This document shows, piece by piece, positions 1 to 7,735 of a stretch of DNA of 35,641 nt. Source of the DNA: Sediminibacterium sp. (GTDB lineage: Bacteria > Bacteroidota > Bacteroidia > B-17B0 > Aurantibacillaceae); NCBI GenBank assembly GCA_030054095.1, contig JASGCO010000037.1, positions 1 to 35,641 on the forward strand, written 5' to 3'. The notes below the pieces were generated by a model. It had not been told where the DNA came from. It saw only the letters and a program-made list of their open reading frames with translations, and made no database searches. Both the position numbers and the translations under genes were made by a program. The number at the start of each line of letters is the position of its first letter. Position 1 is the stretch's first letter.

Positions 1-35
1 TACCACTTTAAAATTAAGGATATTCCGCTTTGGCA

Positions 36-60
36 GATCTGGAGGGATTCTAATACTCTT
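36..60 (-). repeat. Imperfect copy of the ssrA 3' end (att-like remnant)
   Basis: Bases 36-60 match bases 1411-1435, the T-arm and acceptor end of tmRNA, at 20 of 25 positions by hand alignment. The match includes the uninterrupted block GGAGGGATTC. The T-loop TTCGA core is degraded, so this is not a working tRNA or tmRNA. Integrative elements often use the ssrA 3' end as attB and leave a copy at the far end. I infer a decayed attachment site; chance similarity to a tRNA-like arm is the alternative. Confidence 0.45.
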
Positions 61-224
61 GGTATGGGATATACAAATATTAGTATACAAAAAAGGTCAA
101 TGAAATATTAGTATTGCTATTAACTCCAAGTTGATCACTTCATCCTCAAAAGAGTCATTAAGATAACTATTATTAGTATCTTACTTTTTTTTTGAATGAA
201 CCAAAACTAAGCTACTTTAAAGTC

Positions 225-1094
225 ATGGAACTAATTAAACCAGCAGAGATATCAGGTAAAATAATGACATTAATTGACGACGCATCTGAATTAGTAGTGA
301 TTGTCTCGCCTTACAACAAATTTACAAATTGGACTAAATTAACTAAGCGGATATCCGAAGCATTAACCCGAGGTGTTAAAATAGAATGGTACATACGAGC
401 AAATGTGAAGGACAATTATTCAGAAGTTTTAAAGCTAGGCATTAAACCTATAGAGGTAGAAAACTTACACTGTAAAATATACATGAACGAAACTTCAGCA
501 GTTGTTACCTCAATGAACCTACTTGAATACTCAGATTCCAACTCAATAGATATAGGGTATCAAATTATCAACAAGAAAGACCATGATGATCTTATGGAAT
601 TCGTTAATCTCTACATCAGAAAAGTAAAATCAAAACAAAAATCACTTATAAATACTGGAAATGAAAAAAGAAATTCCTCTAATACTCAAAAAAATCTAAT
701 AGAATGGATAAAAGTTAGCTATCCAGAGTACGCAAATTCAATAATAGAAACAACAAATAAATATGGTAACTGCTTAGAAATTTCCAATTTTTGTTCAAAT
801 TATAGATTAATCATTGAACAAAAATACGCCTATCTACGCATTGATTTAAGAATAGGTTTTGAATGGAATTTAAGAAAAAGAATATATGAGGAGTTAGAAA
901 AAAAACGTATGGAACTGGAAAGGCAGATAGGAATTGATATTGTCTCAGGGAACGAAATGAAGCGTTTCAAAATAGACATCACTGACTTACCAAGTTATAA
1001 TTATACGCTTTGGACATCTGAAGAATTTGAACAGTTCAAACCATTATTTGAAAAAATTGTCTCGATGTATACAAAAATCTTACCGTCAAATTAA
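225..1094 (+). CDS. Phospholipase D-like domain protein, single HKD motif
   Basis: The protein has about 289 residues. It has one PLD-type motif, HCKIYMN, followed by TSMNLLEYS, which fits the HxK...N pattern of the PLD/nuclease superfamily. An upstream SPYNKF segment resembles the strand that starts such domains. Proteins with one HKD copy usually form the active site as homodimers, as in BfiI-type and Nuc-type nucleases, so a nuclease role is possible but not shown. The C-terminal half, rich in Lys, Asn and Glu, is not recognised. I chose ATG 225; an in-frame TTG at 192 would add 11 residues. There is no signal peptide. Base composition is clearly more AT-rich than in the metabolic genes to the right, and the gene sits between ssrA and a degraded copy of its 3' end, which suggests acquired cargo. 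Confidence 0.7.
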   Translation: MELIKPAEISGKIMTLIDDASELVVIVSPYNKFTNWTKLTKRISEALTRGVKIEWYIRANVKDNYSEVLKLGIKPIEVENLHCKIYMNETSAVVTSMNLLEYSDSNSIDIGYQIINKKDHDDLMEFVNLYIRKVKSKQKSLINTGNEKRNSSNTQKNLIEWIKVSYPEYANSIIETTNKYGNCLEISNFCSNYRLIIEQKYAYLRIDLRIGFEWNLRKRIYEELEKKRMELERQIGIDIVSGNEMKRFKIDITDLPSYNYTLWTSEEFEQFKPLFEKIVSMYTKILPSN

Positions 1095-1342
1095 AATCCC
1101 CATGCTTTTAGAATTTGAATAATCAAATTTTGTTTTGAGCTAAAAAGCGCTGTGTCATATCAGTTGTTTTAAGTCTAAATCATTAATCAAAAGCACATAG
1201 CCATAAAATAAATTGAACTGAGGCATTCTAAAGCCAAACACTTCCTTTGTTCGTTACTAAAAAGGGAACTAAATAGTACTGAAAGTTAGTTGTGAGTATA
1301 ACAAAAAGCTAACCATAGAAGCAAAAAATATTTCTGACAATT
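1095..1342. other. Intergenic AT-rich stretch, no gene seen
   Basis: This lies between the PLD-like gene and the terminator next to ssrA. I find no ORF with a credible start, no RNA gene and no strong hairpin. With the PLD gene it forms the AT-rich interval between the two ssrA-like ends. Confidence 0.5.
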
Positions 1343-1373
1343 AAAAAAGCGGCTAAATTTTAACCGCTTTTTA
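1343..1373 (-). terminator. Intrinsic terminator after ssrA
   Basis: An imperfect hairpin has GCGG and CCGC arms joined by an A/T-rich stem, flanked by A and T runs on both sides. Read on the minus strand it lies about 35 bases after the mature tmRNA end and finishes in a T run. It may also work on the plus strand for transcripts from the PLD-like gene. Confidence 0.7.
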
Positions 1374-1408
1374 CTTTTGTTAGTCAATATTTAACTTATT
1401 GACATTCG

Positions 1409-1775
1409 TGGATCCGGAGGGATTCGAACCCTCGTCCAAATAAACTAATCGTAAGCTTTCTACAAGTTTAGACCTAACTTAATTGTAGGCCATTACCAGG
1501 CGTTTTGTCAAACCAAATAACGGCTTAGTTGCTGATATTGTTTTAGCCCGCAACCTCACTAAAACAACTTGCTTATTTATGATGCAAACATCCCATCGCC
1601 AAACAAGAAAGCTACAGGGTTTGCAAAGGCTGAATCAACTGAGTTGATTAGGCAGCCATAGCGTAAGATGTCTCTTCGCCAGATAAAATTTTGAAAGTTC
1701 TGTTTAAAGAGCAATACTCACAACGCTCTACCTGCTTACTTACCATTACATCTACTGTCAAAACCGGTCGGACCC
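1409..1775 (-). ncRNA. ssrA: Transfer-messenger RNA (tmRNA)
   Basis: tmRNA rescues stalled ribosomes with SmpB by acting first as a tRNA-Ala mimic and then as a short mRNA. The 5' end GGGTCCG (1775-1769) pairs over 7 positions with CGGATCC (1416-1410), allowing one G-U. A T-arm with GGTTCGAATCC precedes the 3' arm. The 5' region has the typical GACCGGTTTTGACAG block. The tag frame at 1680-1648 reads GEETSYAMAA followed by TAA, close to the Bacteroidota type (GEESYAMAA in Cytophaga). CCA is not encoded: the bases after the discriminator read CGA, so it must be added. An exact TATCTTTG box lies about 20 bases upstream, and a terminator follows. Confidence 0.96.
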
Positions 1776-1794
1776 ATAACTAAAAGAACTGATA

Positions 1795-1802
1795 CAAAGA
1801 TA
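1795..1802 (-). promoter_or_regulatory. TAnnTTTG -7 box for ssrA
   Basis: On the minus strand the bases read TATCTTTG, an exact match to the Bacteroidota -7 consensus. The spacing predicts a short 5' leader that RNase P would remove. No clear -33 TTG was seen. Confidence 0.65.
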
Positions 1803-1826
1803 CAGAGTATTTTAGAATAGTGTATC

Positions 1827-3356
1827 TTAATTTTTACTAAACTTTACAGGATCTCCCACCCGCTTAAAAACATAAGTCTCGCGGTCTAAGAAATCGCTTA
1901 CTTTTATTTCCAGTGTGGGTGTACCGGTTTCGTTCCCCCATTTTACCTCTTTTACACCCAGGGATGGGTCGTTGTAACTCAGCATAAACGTGTCGGGCCC
2001 GGTAAAGACCAGGTATCCTTTGTATTGGGGATGGTATTCGAAACTGATTTCGGCCGAGTTGGCTTTGGGTTCAATGCTGATACGGCCATATACCTTGTTA
2101 TAAAATGTTCCCATGACTTCGGTGTACGCGTTTTTAACCGGTTTGTAGGCCTTTGCTTTCTGAGACAACGCCTTTTTCTCCGCGGCTTTTTCCGCCTGAT
2201 CTTCTTTAAACGATTCGTAATAGGTTGCGCTCAGGTTTTTATACGGGCGCTTCAGCAAATCGTCCAGTAACTGCTGGCCCAGTGCTTCGAAGAAATATTG
2301 TTCATCGAGGTTAGAGAGGATGACAAAACCAAAATTTTCTTCAGGTACCAGCAGGGTTTTACTTAAAAAGCCAGTAGCACCGCCATCATGCGTTACTACT
2401 TTTTTGCCATCAGCATCCGCCAGAAACCAGCCTAATCCATAGTTACTAAAATTACGCCCTTTACGACTATCGGTACTCACTACCATAAATGACTGACGGG
2501 TACGCGCTATAACGTTTTCGGGTACAATGGTTTTGTTTCCATACTTCCCGTTGTCTAACTGCATCATGACCCATTTGCTTAAATCGCTTACACACGAGGT
2601 GATGCTTCCCGCCGGGCCAATGTTATCAATGTTTGCCGGTACAATTTCGGTTAACTGTCCATCTAAAAGGGTATATCCTTTAGCGGCTTTATCTGATTTC
2701 AGGAAATCGCTGTGATGGGTGCTGGTGTTACTCATGCCCAATGGCAGAAAGTAATGGTATTTTAAATAGTCATCCCAACTGGTATCGCACACCGCCGGAA
2801 TAATCTCTCCCGCTGTTAAATAACCGGCATTGCAGTAACCGTAACGCTCTCTGAATCCGTAAACCGGCACTACATTTGCCATGTTTTCAATCAATTCGCG
2901 ACGGGTACGGTTACTGCCCCAGTTCAGTAAATCGGATTGAAAGGTGCGGTAACCGATGCGGTGTGTTAGCACATCGGCAATGCTTGTTTCACGAGTCTTC
3001 CAATCTTCATTCAGTTTAAAATAAGGCAAATATTTTACTACTTTATCATTCAGTTTTAATTTACCATAATGTTCCAGCAACGCCAGCGATGTACCTGTAA
3101 AGGCTTTGGTATTGGAGGCTATCTGAAAAACAGTCTGTTCCGTTACCGTTGTTTTGCGGTCGGTACCGGTATAACCATATCCCTTCACTACCTCTACCTT
3201 GCCATTTTTAACAATGGCAATGGCCAGACCCGGTAATTGCCATCGTTCCATCTCACGCCGGATATATGTATCCAGGCTGTCTTTTATAAAATTGGGTTGT
3301 GCAATCGCTGCACCAATGACGGTTAACGAAAGAATAAACGTAAAAAAACGACGCAT
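1827..3356 (-). CDS. Exported serine hydrolase, beta-lactamase/PBP class C family
   Basis: This 509-residue protein has a signal peptide ending near AIAQ (residue 20). The serine beta-lactamase-like fold shows its three catalytic motifs: SNTK at residues 81-84 (SxxK), YCN at 174-176 (YxN) and HDG at 323-325 in the place of KTG. HDG-type third motifs are common in esterase and peptidase members, so peptidase or esterase action on peptides or envelope substrates is more likely than antibiotic hydrolysis. After about residue 380 there is a beta-rich C-terminal region like the DUF3471-type extension found in Bacteroidota members. The gene stands alone, with its own TACTTTTG box 21 bases upstream of the ATG. 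The substrate cannot be told from the sequence. Confidence 0.88.
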   Translation of the reverse strand: MRRFFTFILSLTVIGAAIAQPNFIKDSLDTYIRREMERWQLPGLAIAIVKNGKVEVVKGYGYTGTDRKTTVTEQTVFQIASNTKAFTGTSLALLEHYGKLKLNDKVVKYLPYFKLNEDWKTRETSIADVLTHRIGYRTFQSDLLNWGSNRTRRELIENMANVVPVYGFRERYGYCNAGYLTAGEIIPAVCDTSWDDYLKYHYFLPLGMSNTSTHHSDFLKSDKAAKGYTLLDGQLTEIVPANIDNIGPAGSITSCVSDLSKWVMMQLDNGKYGNKTIVPENVIARTRQSFMVVSTDSRKGRNFSNYGLGWFLADADGKKVVTHDGGATGFLSKTLLVPEENFGFVILSNLDEQYFFEALGQQLLDDLLKRPYKNLSATYYESFKEDQAEKAAEKKALSQKAKAYKPVKNAYTEVMGTFYNKVYGRISIEPKANSAEISFEYHPQYKGYLVFTGPDTFMLSYNDPSLGVKEVKWGNETGTPTLEIKVSDFLDRETYVFKRVGDPVKFSKN

Positions 3357-3377
3357 AATGTTATAGTTTTATCCTAA

Positions 3378-3385
3378 CAAAAGTA
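3378..3385 (-). promoter_or_regulatory. TAnnTTTG -7 box for the serine hydrolase
   Basis: TACTTTTG on the minus strand is an exact consensus match, 21 bases upstream of the ATG at 3356. No Shine-Dalgarno sequence stands between them; the gap is A/T-rich. Confidence 0.6.
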
Positions 3386-3437
3386 ACAATAAAACCTATC
3401 GCCCGCTGCTTCAAATCACCCTGCTGTCACCATTGTT

Positions 3438-4688
3438 TTAAATACTCAGAAGGGCTTCCCGTTTAACAGTTTTTACTTTCTGTTCCTTTAGTTCTACGTA
3501 ATCGTCCAGTGTGGCTATAAAAACACCCTTTTCACGAATGTAATCCGACGAAGCCTTTAGTTCTTCCAGATCGGCCAAAGCGACAACATACTTATATGTT
3601 TCACTGGTATAATGTTCGCTAATGGTATGAATGCCCAATTGCGTCAAATCTTCGGGGTTTTGATAACGTAAATACACCTTTAACACCAGATTTCCGTTTA
3701 AGGTGTTCTTTTCTGCCTGATGCCGTTTTTTAAATTCGTAACGGTACCCAAACGATAAAGCAGATATATCGGACAGAACCGCTGCTCCTGTTGGATTCCC
3801 ACCTGCGCCACGACCTTTTAAAAACTGCTCTCCGCTAAAATCGCCATCTACCAACACGCCGTTAAACTCGTTATCTACGTAATACAACGGATTGGTTGGT
3901 GTTATAAAACGCGGTAATACAAAAATTCCTACTGAACCGTCTTCGAAGCGTTTAACCGTTGGTACCAGTTTTATTTTGTATCCTTTTTCGGAGGCGTAAC
4001 GGATGTCTTCTTCGCGCAGCGTTGTAATACCCACATTTAAAATTTCTTCCGGGCGGGCTAAAATCCCAAATGCATGCAGCGCAAGAATAATGGCCTTGTA
4101 TTTAGGATCGAAACCTTCTACATCACTAACAGGGTTAGTTTCAGCAAAACCTTTATCCTGTGCTTGTTTCAGCGCCTGAGCATAACTTAATTTCTCAGAA
4201 ATGGTTTTGGTAAGAATATAATTGGTAGTACCGTTAAAGATTCCGGATAAACTGTGGATGCGCTCATTGTCATAATACTCCTCCAAAGTACGGATGATAG
4301 GAATGCTACCGCAACATGCCGCTTCGTACAGTAAAGACACATTGTTTTGTTCGGTGAGGGCCAGTAACTCTTCGAGATGCGTAGCAAGCATTTTTTTATT
4401 AGCAGTGACAACGTGTTTTCCCTTGCTCAGTGCTTCTTTTACGATACGAAAGGCTTCCTCCGCATCGTCTATCAATTCGACAATAACATTGATATCCGGA
4501 TTGTCCAGTATTTCTGCTTTATCGAATGTGAAACAGGATGCCGGTAAACTCCGTTTTTTATGTGGATCTTTAATGGCTATTTTACTAATATTGGCTGTAA
4601 ATCCCTTACTGTTTTTCAGTACGTGGTATAATCCCTGGCCCACGCAGCCAAAGCCAAATAACCCTATATTTAATTTTTGTGCTGTCAT
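3438..4688 (-). CDS. hom: Homoserine dehydrogenase
   Basis: This enzyme reduces aspartate semialdehyde to homoserine, the branch point to threonine and methionine. The start at 4688 gives about 416 residues, placing the Rossmann motif GLFGFGCVGQG near the N-terminus. An upstream ATG at 4745 would overlap metX by 44 bases and add an unlikely extension. Family features seen are VTANKKM, the GIFNGTTNYIL substrate-binding region, and GRGAGGNPTGAAV near residue 310. There is no aspartokinase domain, so it is the monofunctional form. It is the last gene of the metY-metX-hom operon, 13 bases after metX, so its supply of homoserine is tied to methionine demand through the upstream riboswitch. Another hom or thrA copy for threonine may exist elsewhere. 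Confidence 0.95.
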   Translation of the reverse strand: MTAQKLNIGLFGFGCVGQGLYHVLKNSKGFTANISKIAIKDPHKKRSLPASCFTFDKAEILDNPDINVIVELIDDAEEAFRIVKEALSKGKHVVTANKKMLATHLEELLALTEQNNVSLLYEAACCGSIPIIRTLEEYYDNERIHSLSGIFNGTTNYILTKTISEKLSYAQALKQAQDKGFAETNPVSDVEGFDPKYKAIILALHAFGILARPEEILNVGITTLREEDIRYASEKGYKIKLVPTVKRFEDGSVGIFVLPRFITPTNPLYYVDNEFNGVLVDGDFSGEQFLKGRGAGGNPTGAAVLSDISALSFGYRYEFKKRHQAEKNTLNGNLVLKVYLRYQNPEDLTQLGIHTISEHYTSETYKYVVALADLEELKASSDYIREKGVFIATLDDYVELKEQKVKTVKREALLSI

Positions 4689-4701
4689 TGTATATGTCAT
4701 T

Positions 4702-5745
4702 TTAAGATGAATAAATAATGTGCTTCTGTTCTTTAACTGCCGCATTTTCTAAAAATCCGGCTATAATTTTGCTGATGGCGCGCGTTTCAATTAAAAATCC
4801 ATCATGCCCATATCTGGAGTGAATTACCTCTAAGCGCGCCCCTTTAATGTTTTCGGCCAGGAATACCTGTTCATTTACAGGGAATAAAATATCTTCGTTA
4901 ATACCAATAACCAGCGTTTTGGCGGTTATACCTGTCAGGGCGTGTTCCAACGATCCGCGGTTACGGCCAACATGATGCGAATCCATAGCGTTAGTAAGGG
5001 TTACATAAGCGTAGGCATTAAAACGATTCACCAGCTTCTCGCCCTGATATCGCTGATAAGACGCGGCTTTGTAATCGTTTAATTTGTCTTCTTCTGTATC
5101 CGTCTGAGTTGTTACATACGTTTCGTAATTACGGTAACTCAACAATGCTATTCCTCGTGCGGCACAAAGTCCCTTCTGTCCGCCATCGGGGGTATTGCCA
5201 TAATACGTACGATCTGCTTTGATGGCTAAACGCTGACTTTCATTAAACGCCACTCCCCATGCCGAATGACGCGCGTTGGTAGCAATAAGTATCAGTTGCT
5301 TTACTTTTTCGGGTTGGGCAATGGCCCATTCCAGGGCCTGCTGCCCGCCTTGCGATCCGCCAATTAGCACCGCTATTTTTTCAATGCCTAAATGACGACG
5401 CAGAAGATCGTGAGCCTGAGCCATATCGCGGATTGTAACCAGAGGAAAACCTGCGAACAGCGATTTCCCCTGCTCATTAACCGGACCGGTGGTACCGTAG
5501 CAGGATCCAAGGTTATTAGCGCATACTATAAAATAGTCATCAGGATTAAACAGATCGTTTTCTCCGAACAATCCTTTCCACCAGTCGAATACATCGCTGT
5601 TAGCGGTTAAGGCATGACATACCCACACCACATTGCTGGCGTCCGAATTCAGACGACCATAGGTATGATAGGCAATTTGCAAGTGTGGCAGGGTACGTCC
5701 TGACTCCAGCAGGAAAGGTTCAGTATGCTGATAAATCTGATACAT
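4702..5745 (-). CDS. metX: Homoserine O-acyltransferase (acetyltransferase type)
   Basis: MetX transfers an acyl group, usually acetyl from acetyl-CoA, to the homoserine hydroxyl. It is an alpha/beta-hydrolase fold enzyme. The nucleophile elbow is GGSQGGQQ with Ser131; Asp285 (NEDILFP) and His314 (YGHDGF) complete the triad. HALTANSDV lies near residue 45, where the family has its oxyanion region. At 347 residues the length is normal. The common form of the elbow is GGSMGGMQ, so the Gln replacements are a variant. MetX proteins may use acetyl- or succinyl-CoA; the motif alone does not decide. The neighbouring metY, which uses O-acetylhomoserine, favours acetyl. Confidence 0.95.
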   Translation of the reverse strand: MYQIYQHTEPFLLESGRTLPHLQIAYHTYGRLNSDASNVVWVCHALTANSDVFDWWKGLFGENDLFNPDDYFIVCANNLGSCYGTTGPVNEQGKSLFAGFPLVTIRDMAQAHDLLRRHLGIEKIAVLIGGSQGGQQALEWAIAQPEKVKQLILIATNARHSAWGVAFNESQRLAIKADRTYYGNTPDGGQKGLCAARGIALLSYRNYETYVTTQTDTEEDKLNDYKAASYQRYQGEKLVNRFNAYAYVTLTNAMDSHHVGRNRGSLEHALTGITAKTLVIGINEDILFPVNEQVFLAENIKGARLEVIHSRYGHDGFLIETRAISKIIAGFLENAAVKEQKHIIYSS

Positions 5746-5797
5746 AGGTAAATCGTTTAAACTGCCGGAATCTGCTTCCGTCAGTTTGGTCTTGGTT

Positions 5798-7147
5798 TTA
5801 GTTTAGTAATAACTCGAGTTCCTCTTTATTTACTTTCGATAATTTTTCAAACGCCTGAACAAAATCGGCTTTTATATCCTCAATGTGTTCGTATCCTGTA
5901 GATACACGCAACAATCCGGGTTCTACGCCTGCTGTTTTTTGCTCTTCGGCGCTGAGTTGTTCGTGTGTTGTGGTGCTTGGGTGAATAATCAGTGTTTTGG
6001 CATCACCCACATTAGCCAGGTGACTTACCAACTGAAGATTATTGACTACAAAATCCGCTGCGTTTTTCCCATCTTTTAACTTAAATGAAAACACCCCGCC
6101 AAATCCGTTTTTCAGGTATTTTTTAGCTAACTGATGATAGCGTGAAGAAGCTAATCCGGGATAATTTACATATTCCACTTCCTCGCGTTGCTCGAGCCAG
6201 TGCGCCAGCGCCAGCGCGTTGTCAACAGTACGCTGTACGCGTAATGAAAGGGTTTCTAGTCCCTGAATTAACTGAAAGGAATTGAAAGGTGATATGGCGG
6301 CGCCAAAATCACGCAAACCTTCCACGCGTGCACGGATGATGAATGCGATGTTTGGTAAACCCAAAGGGTTATTTACACCAAATACTTCTGCAAACTTTAG
6401 GCCATGATACCCTTCACTCGGCTCAGTAAACTGTTTGAATTTTCCATTGCCCCAGTTGTAATTTCCGCCATCCACAATAACACCACCAATGCTTGTACCA
6501 TGTCCGCCGATCCACTTGGTGGCCGATGCAGTTACCACATTGGCGCCATGCTTTAATGGCTGAAACAAATACCCACCTGCGCCAAACGTATTATCTACAA
6601 TTAAAGGAATATCGTGTTTACGGGCCAGTGCGGCTATGGCTTCAAAGTCGGGAATATTAAATCCCGGGTTACCAATGGTTTCGAGGTAAAGTGCTTTTGT
6701 TTTTGTATCAATTAATTTCTCAAATGCTTCAGTACTATCGCCATTGGCGAAACGCACATCTATGCCCAGTCGTTTAAAAGCTACTTTAAACTGATTGTAG
6801 GTGCCGCCATATAAAAAGGAGGTAGATACAAAATTATCGCCTGCCTCCAGTATATTATTGAGCGCGATAAACTGAGCGGCTTGCCCGGAACCTACTGCCA
6901 GAGCAGCGACACCACCCTCAAGCGCGGCAATGCGTTTTTCAAACACATCCGTAGTCGGATTCATGATGCGGGTATAAATGTTCCCGAATTCTTTCAAACC
7001 AAACAGGTTAGCGGCGTGTTTTGAATTTTTAAACACATACGATGTGGTTTGATAAATAGGTACAGCGCGTGATCCGGTAGCCGGGTCAACTTCCTGACCT
7101 GCGTGTAATTGTAATGTTTCAAAGCGGTAATTTACTGATGTACTCAT
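5798..7147 (-). CDS. metY: O-acetylhomoserine sulfhydrylase, PLP-dependent
   Basis: MetY replaces the acetyl group of O-acetylhomoserine with sulfide to give homocysteine, or with methanethiol to give methionine. It belongs to the Cys/Met metabolism PLP family (fold type I). The PLP lysine is Lys211 in SATKWIGGHG, and Asp185 in LIVDNTFG contacts the pyridine nitrogen. The N-terminal TLQLHAGQ and the Tyr/Arg in NIYTRIMNPT are typical. At 449 residues it is in the usual MetY range and longer than MetB or MetC. It is the first large gene of the operon, about 590 bases downstream of the riboswitch, with the leader ORF and a 75-residue ORF between. Direct sulfhydrylation is therefore the likely route of sulfur entry. 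Confidence 0.95.
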   Translation of the reverse strand: MSTSVNYRFETLQLHAGQEVDPATGSRAVPIYQTTSYVFKNSKHAANLFGLKEFGNIYTRIMNPTTDVFEKRIAALEGGVAALAVGSGQAAQFIALNNILEAGDNFVSTSFLYGGTYNQFKVAFKRLGIDVRFANGDSTEAFEKLIDTKTKALYLETIGNPGFNIPDFEAIAALARKHDIPLIVDNTFGAGGYLFQPLKHGANVVTASATKWIGGHGTSIGGVIVDGGNYNWGNGKFKQFTEPSEGYHGLKFAEVFGVNNPLGLPNIAFIIRARVEGLRDFGAAISPFNSFQLIQGLETLSLRVQRTVDNALALAHWLEQREEVEYVNYPGLASSRYHQLAKKYLKNGFGGVFSFKLKDGKNAADFVVNNLQLVSHLANVGDAKTLIIHPSTTTHEQLSAEEQKTAGVEPGLLRVSTGYEHIEDIKADFVQAFEKLSKVNKEELELLLN

Positions 7148-7253
7148 GATTTCTATTTTTATATTTTTGGTTTTATTTTGTTAATTGGCACTTCGCCTGT
7201 CTGTTTTCCGGATAGTGGGTGATCAGGCCATTGTCTGGAAATATTTTTTATCG

Positions 7254-7481
7254 TTAATTCCGTGAGTGATAATGAGATTGTACTAACACACTTCGTTCTT
7301 CTGATGTTAGCAGGTTTACTTCTGCCACTAACCTTTCGCGCTGCTGCGAGTTGAGGAAATACGGCAAATGTCCGCCTTTAATGCTGTTAGCATACGTTGC
7401 CTGAAAGGAGACATACGAACGAAATTGTTTATTGGTTAATAGATTGTCGGAAGACGTTGGTAATGACTTGAAAAATTCCAT
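7254..7481 (-). CDS. Small unknown protein in the methionine operon leader
   Basis: This is a 75-residue soluble-looking protein with no recognised domain. It has no signal peptide, no membrane segment and no cysteine. The middle is rich in aromatic residues and Ser, and the C-terminal third is likely helical (RERLVAEVNLLTSEERS), ending with two histidines. It lies between the Cys/Met leader ORF (122 bases upstream) and metY (106 bases downstream), under the same promoter and riboswitch. A hairpin with GCCATC/GATGGC arms sits 20 bases before its ATG, followed by an A-rich stretch that could serve ribosome entry. It could be a small protein linked to sulfur metabolism or a second regulatory ORF whose translation affects metY. 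No function is assigned. Confidence 0.55.
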   Translation of the reverse strand: MEFFKSLPTSSDNLLTNKQFRSYVSFQATYANSIKGGHLPYFLNSQQRERLVAEVNLLTSEERSVLVQSHYHSRN

Positions 7482-7501
7482 CTGTTAATTTTTTAATTTT
7501 T

Positions 7502-7517
7502 GCCATCTGAGGATGGC
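7502..7517 (-). promoter_or_regulatory. Hairpin upstream of the 75-residue ORF
   Basis: GCCATC and GATGGC form a perfect 6-bp stem with a 4-base loop in the operon leader. No T run follows on the minus strand, so it is unlikely to be an intrinsic terminator. Its place 20 bases before the ATG suggests a role in RNA stability or ribosome entry. Confidence 0.4.
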
Positions 7518-7588
7518 GTTAATACTAATTGATTGAATCAGGGATGCGTTAGTTCCCTTTGAGAATGTGTATGCTCTGAAACGCTAAT

Positions 7589-7603
7589 GTTCCCGGAACG
7601 GGA
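7589..7603 (-). promoter_or_regulatory. Overlapping inverted repeats right after the Cys/Met leader stop
   Basis: Two mutually exclusive small hairpins share these bases. TCCCG-TTC-CGGGA (7603-7591) starts at the base just after the leader stop codon. GTTCC-G-GGAAC occupies 7599-7589. A ribosome paused at or before the stop would block the first. This is a plausible switching element but the stems are short. Confidence 0.35.
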
Positions 7604-7720
7604 TTAACTACACATACACCAACAGCAACACATGCAACAGATGGTTTGCATGAAATAGTTTGCTACTGAATTTGCGTTAGGATTCTGAATGCCTGAGTGA
7701 GAAATGTGTGCCTGTTTCAT
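7604..7720 (-). CDS. Cys/Met-rich leader peptide upstream of metY (38 codons)
   Basis: The ATG at 7720 opens a 38-codon frame that ends at TAA 7606-7604. The first 24 residues are unremarkable (MKQAHISHSG...). The last 12 read ICCMCCCWCMCS: seven Cys, two Met and one Trp, the rarest amino acids and the products of the pathway below. The ATG is 15 A-rich bases after the P1 stem of the SAM riboswitch, so the aptamer could control its translation. An inverted repeat starts at the stop codon. By analogy with amino-acid attenuators and the cysteine-run uORFs known in actinobacteria, I infer that ribosome pausing at Cys/Met codons senses low Cys or Met-tRNA. A Cys-rich metal- or thiol-binding micropeptide is the alternative. 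Confidence 0.72.
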   Translation of the reverse strand: MKQAHISHSGIQNPNANSVANYFMQTICCMCCCWCMCS

Positions 7721-7735
7721 TTTTTTACTTTTTAA

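Noticed and set aside
36..60. A complete tRNA gene at the left edge
   Set aside because: Only a T-arm-like and acceptor-like part is seen, the T-loop is broken and no anticodon arm is found.
4294..4710. Plus-strand frame opposite hom
   Set aside because: It is a shadow of the secure hom gene with hydrophobic, low-character translation.
7502..7517. Hairpin taken as a terminator in the metY leader
   Set aside because: No T run follows on the transcribed strand, and genes of the same unit continue downstream.
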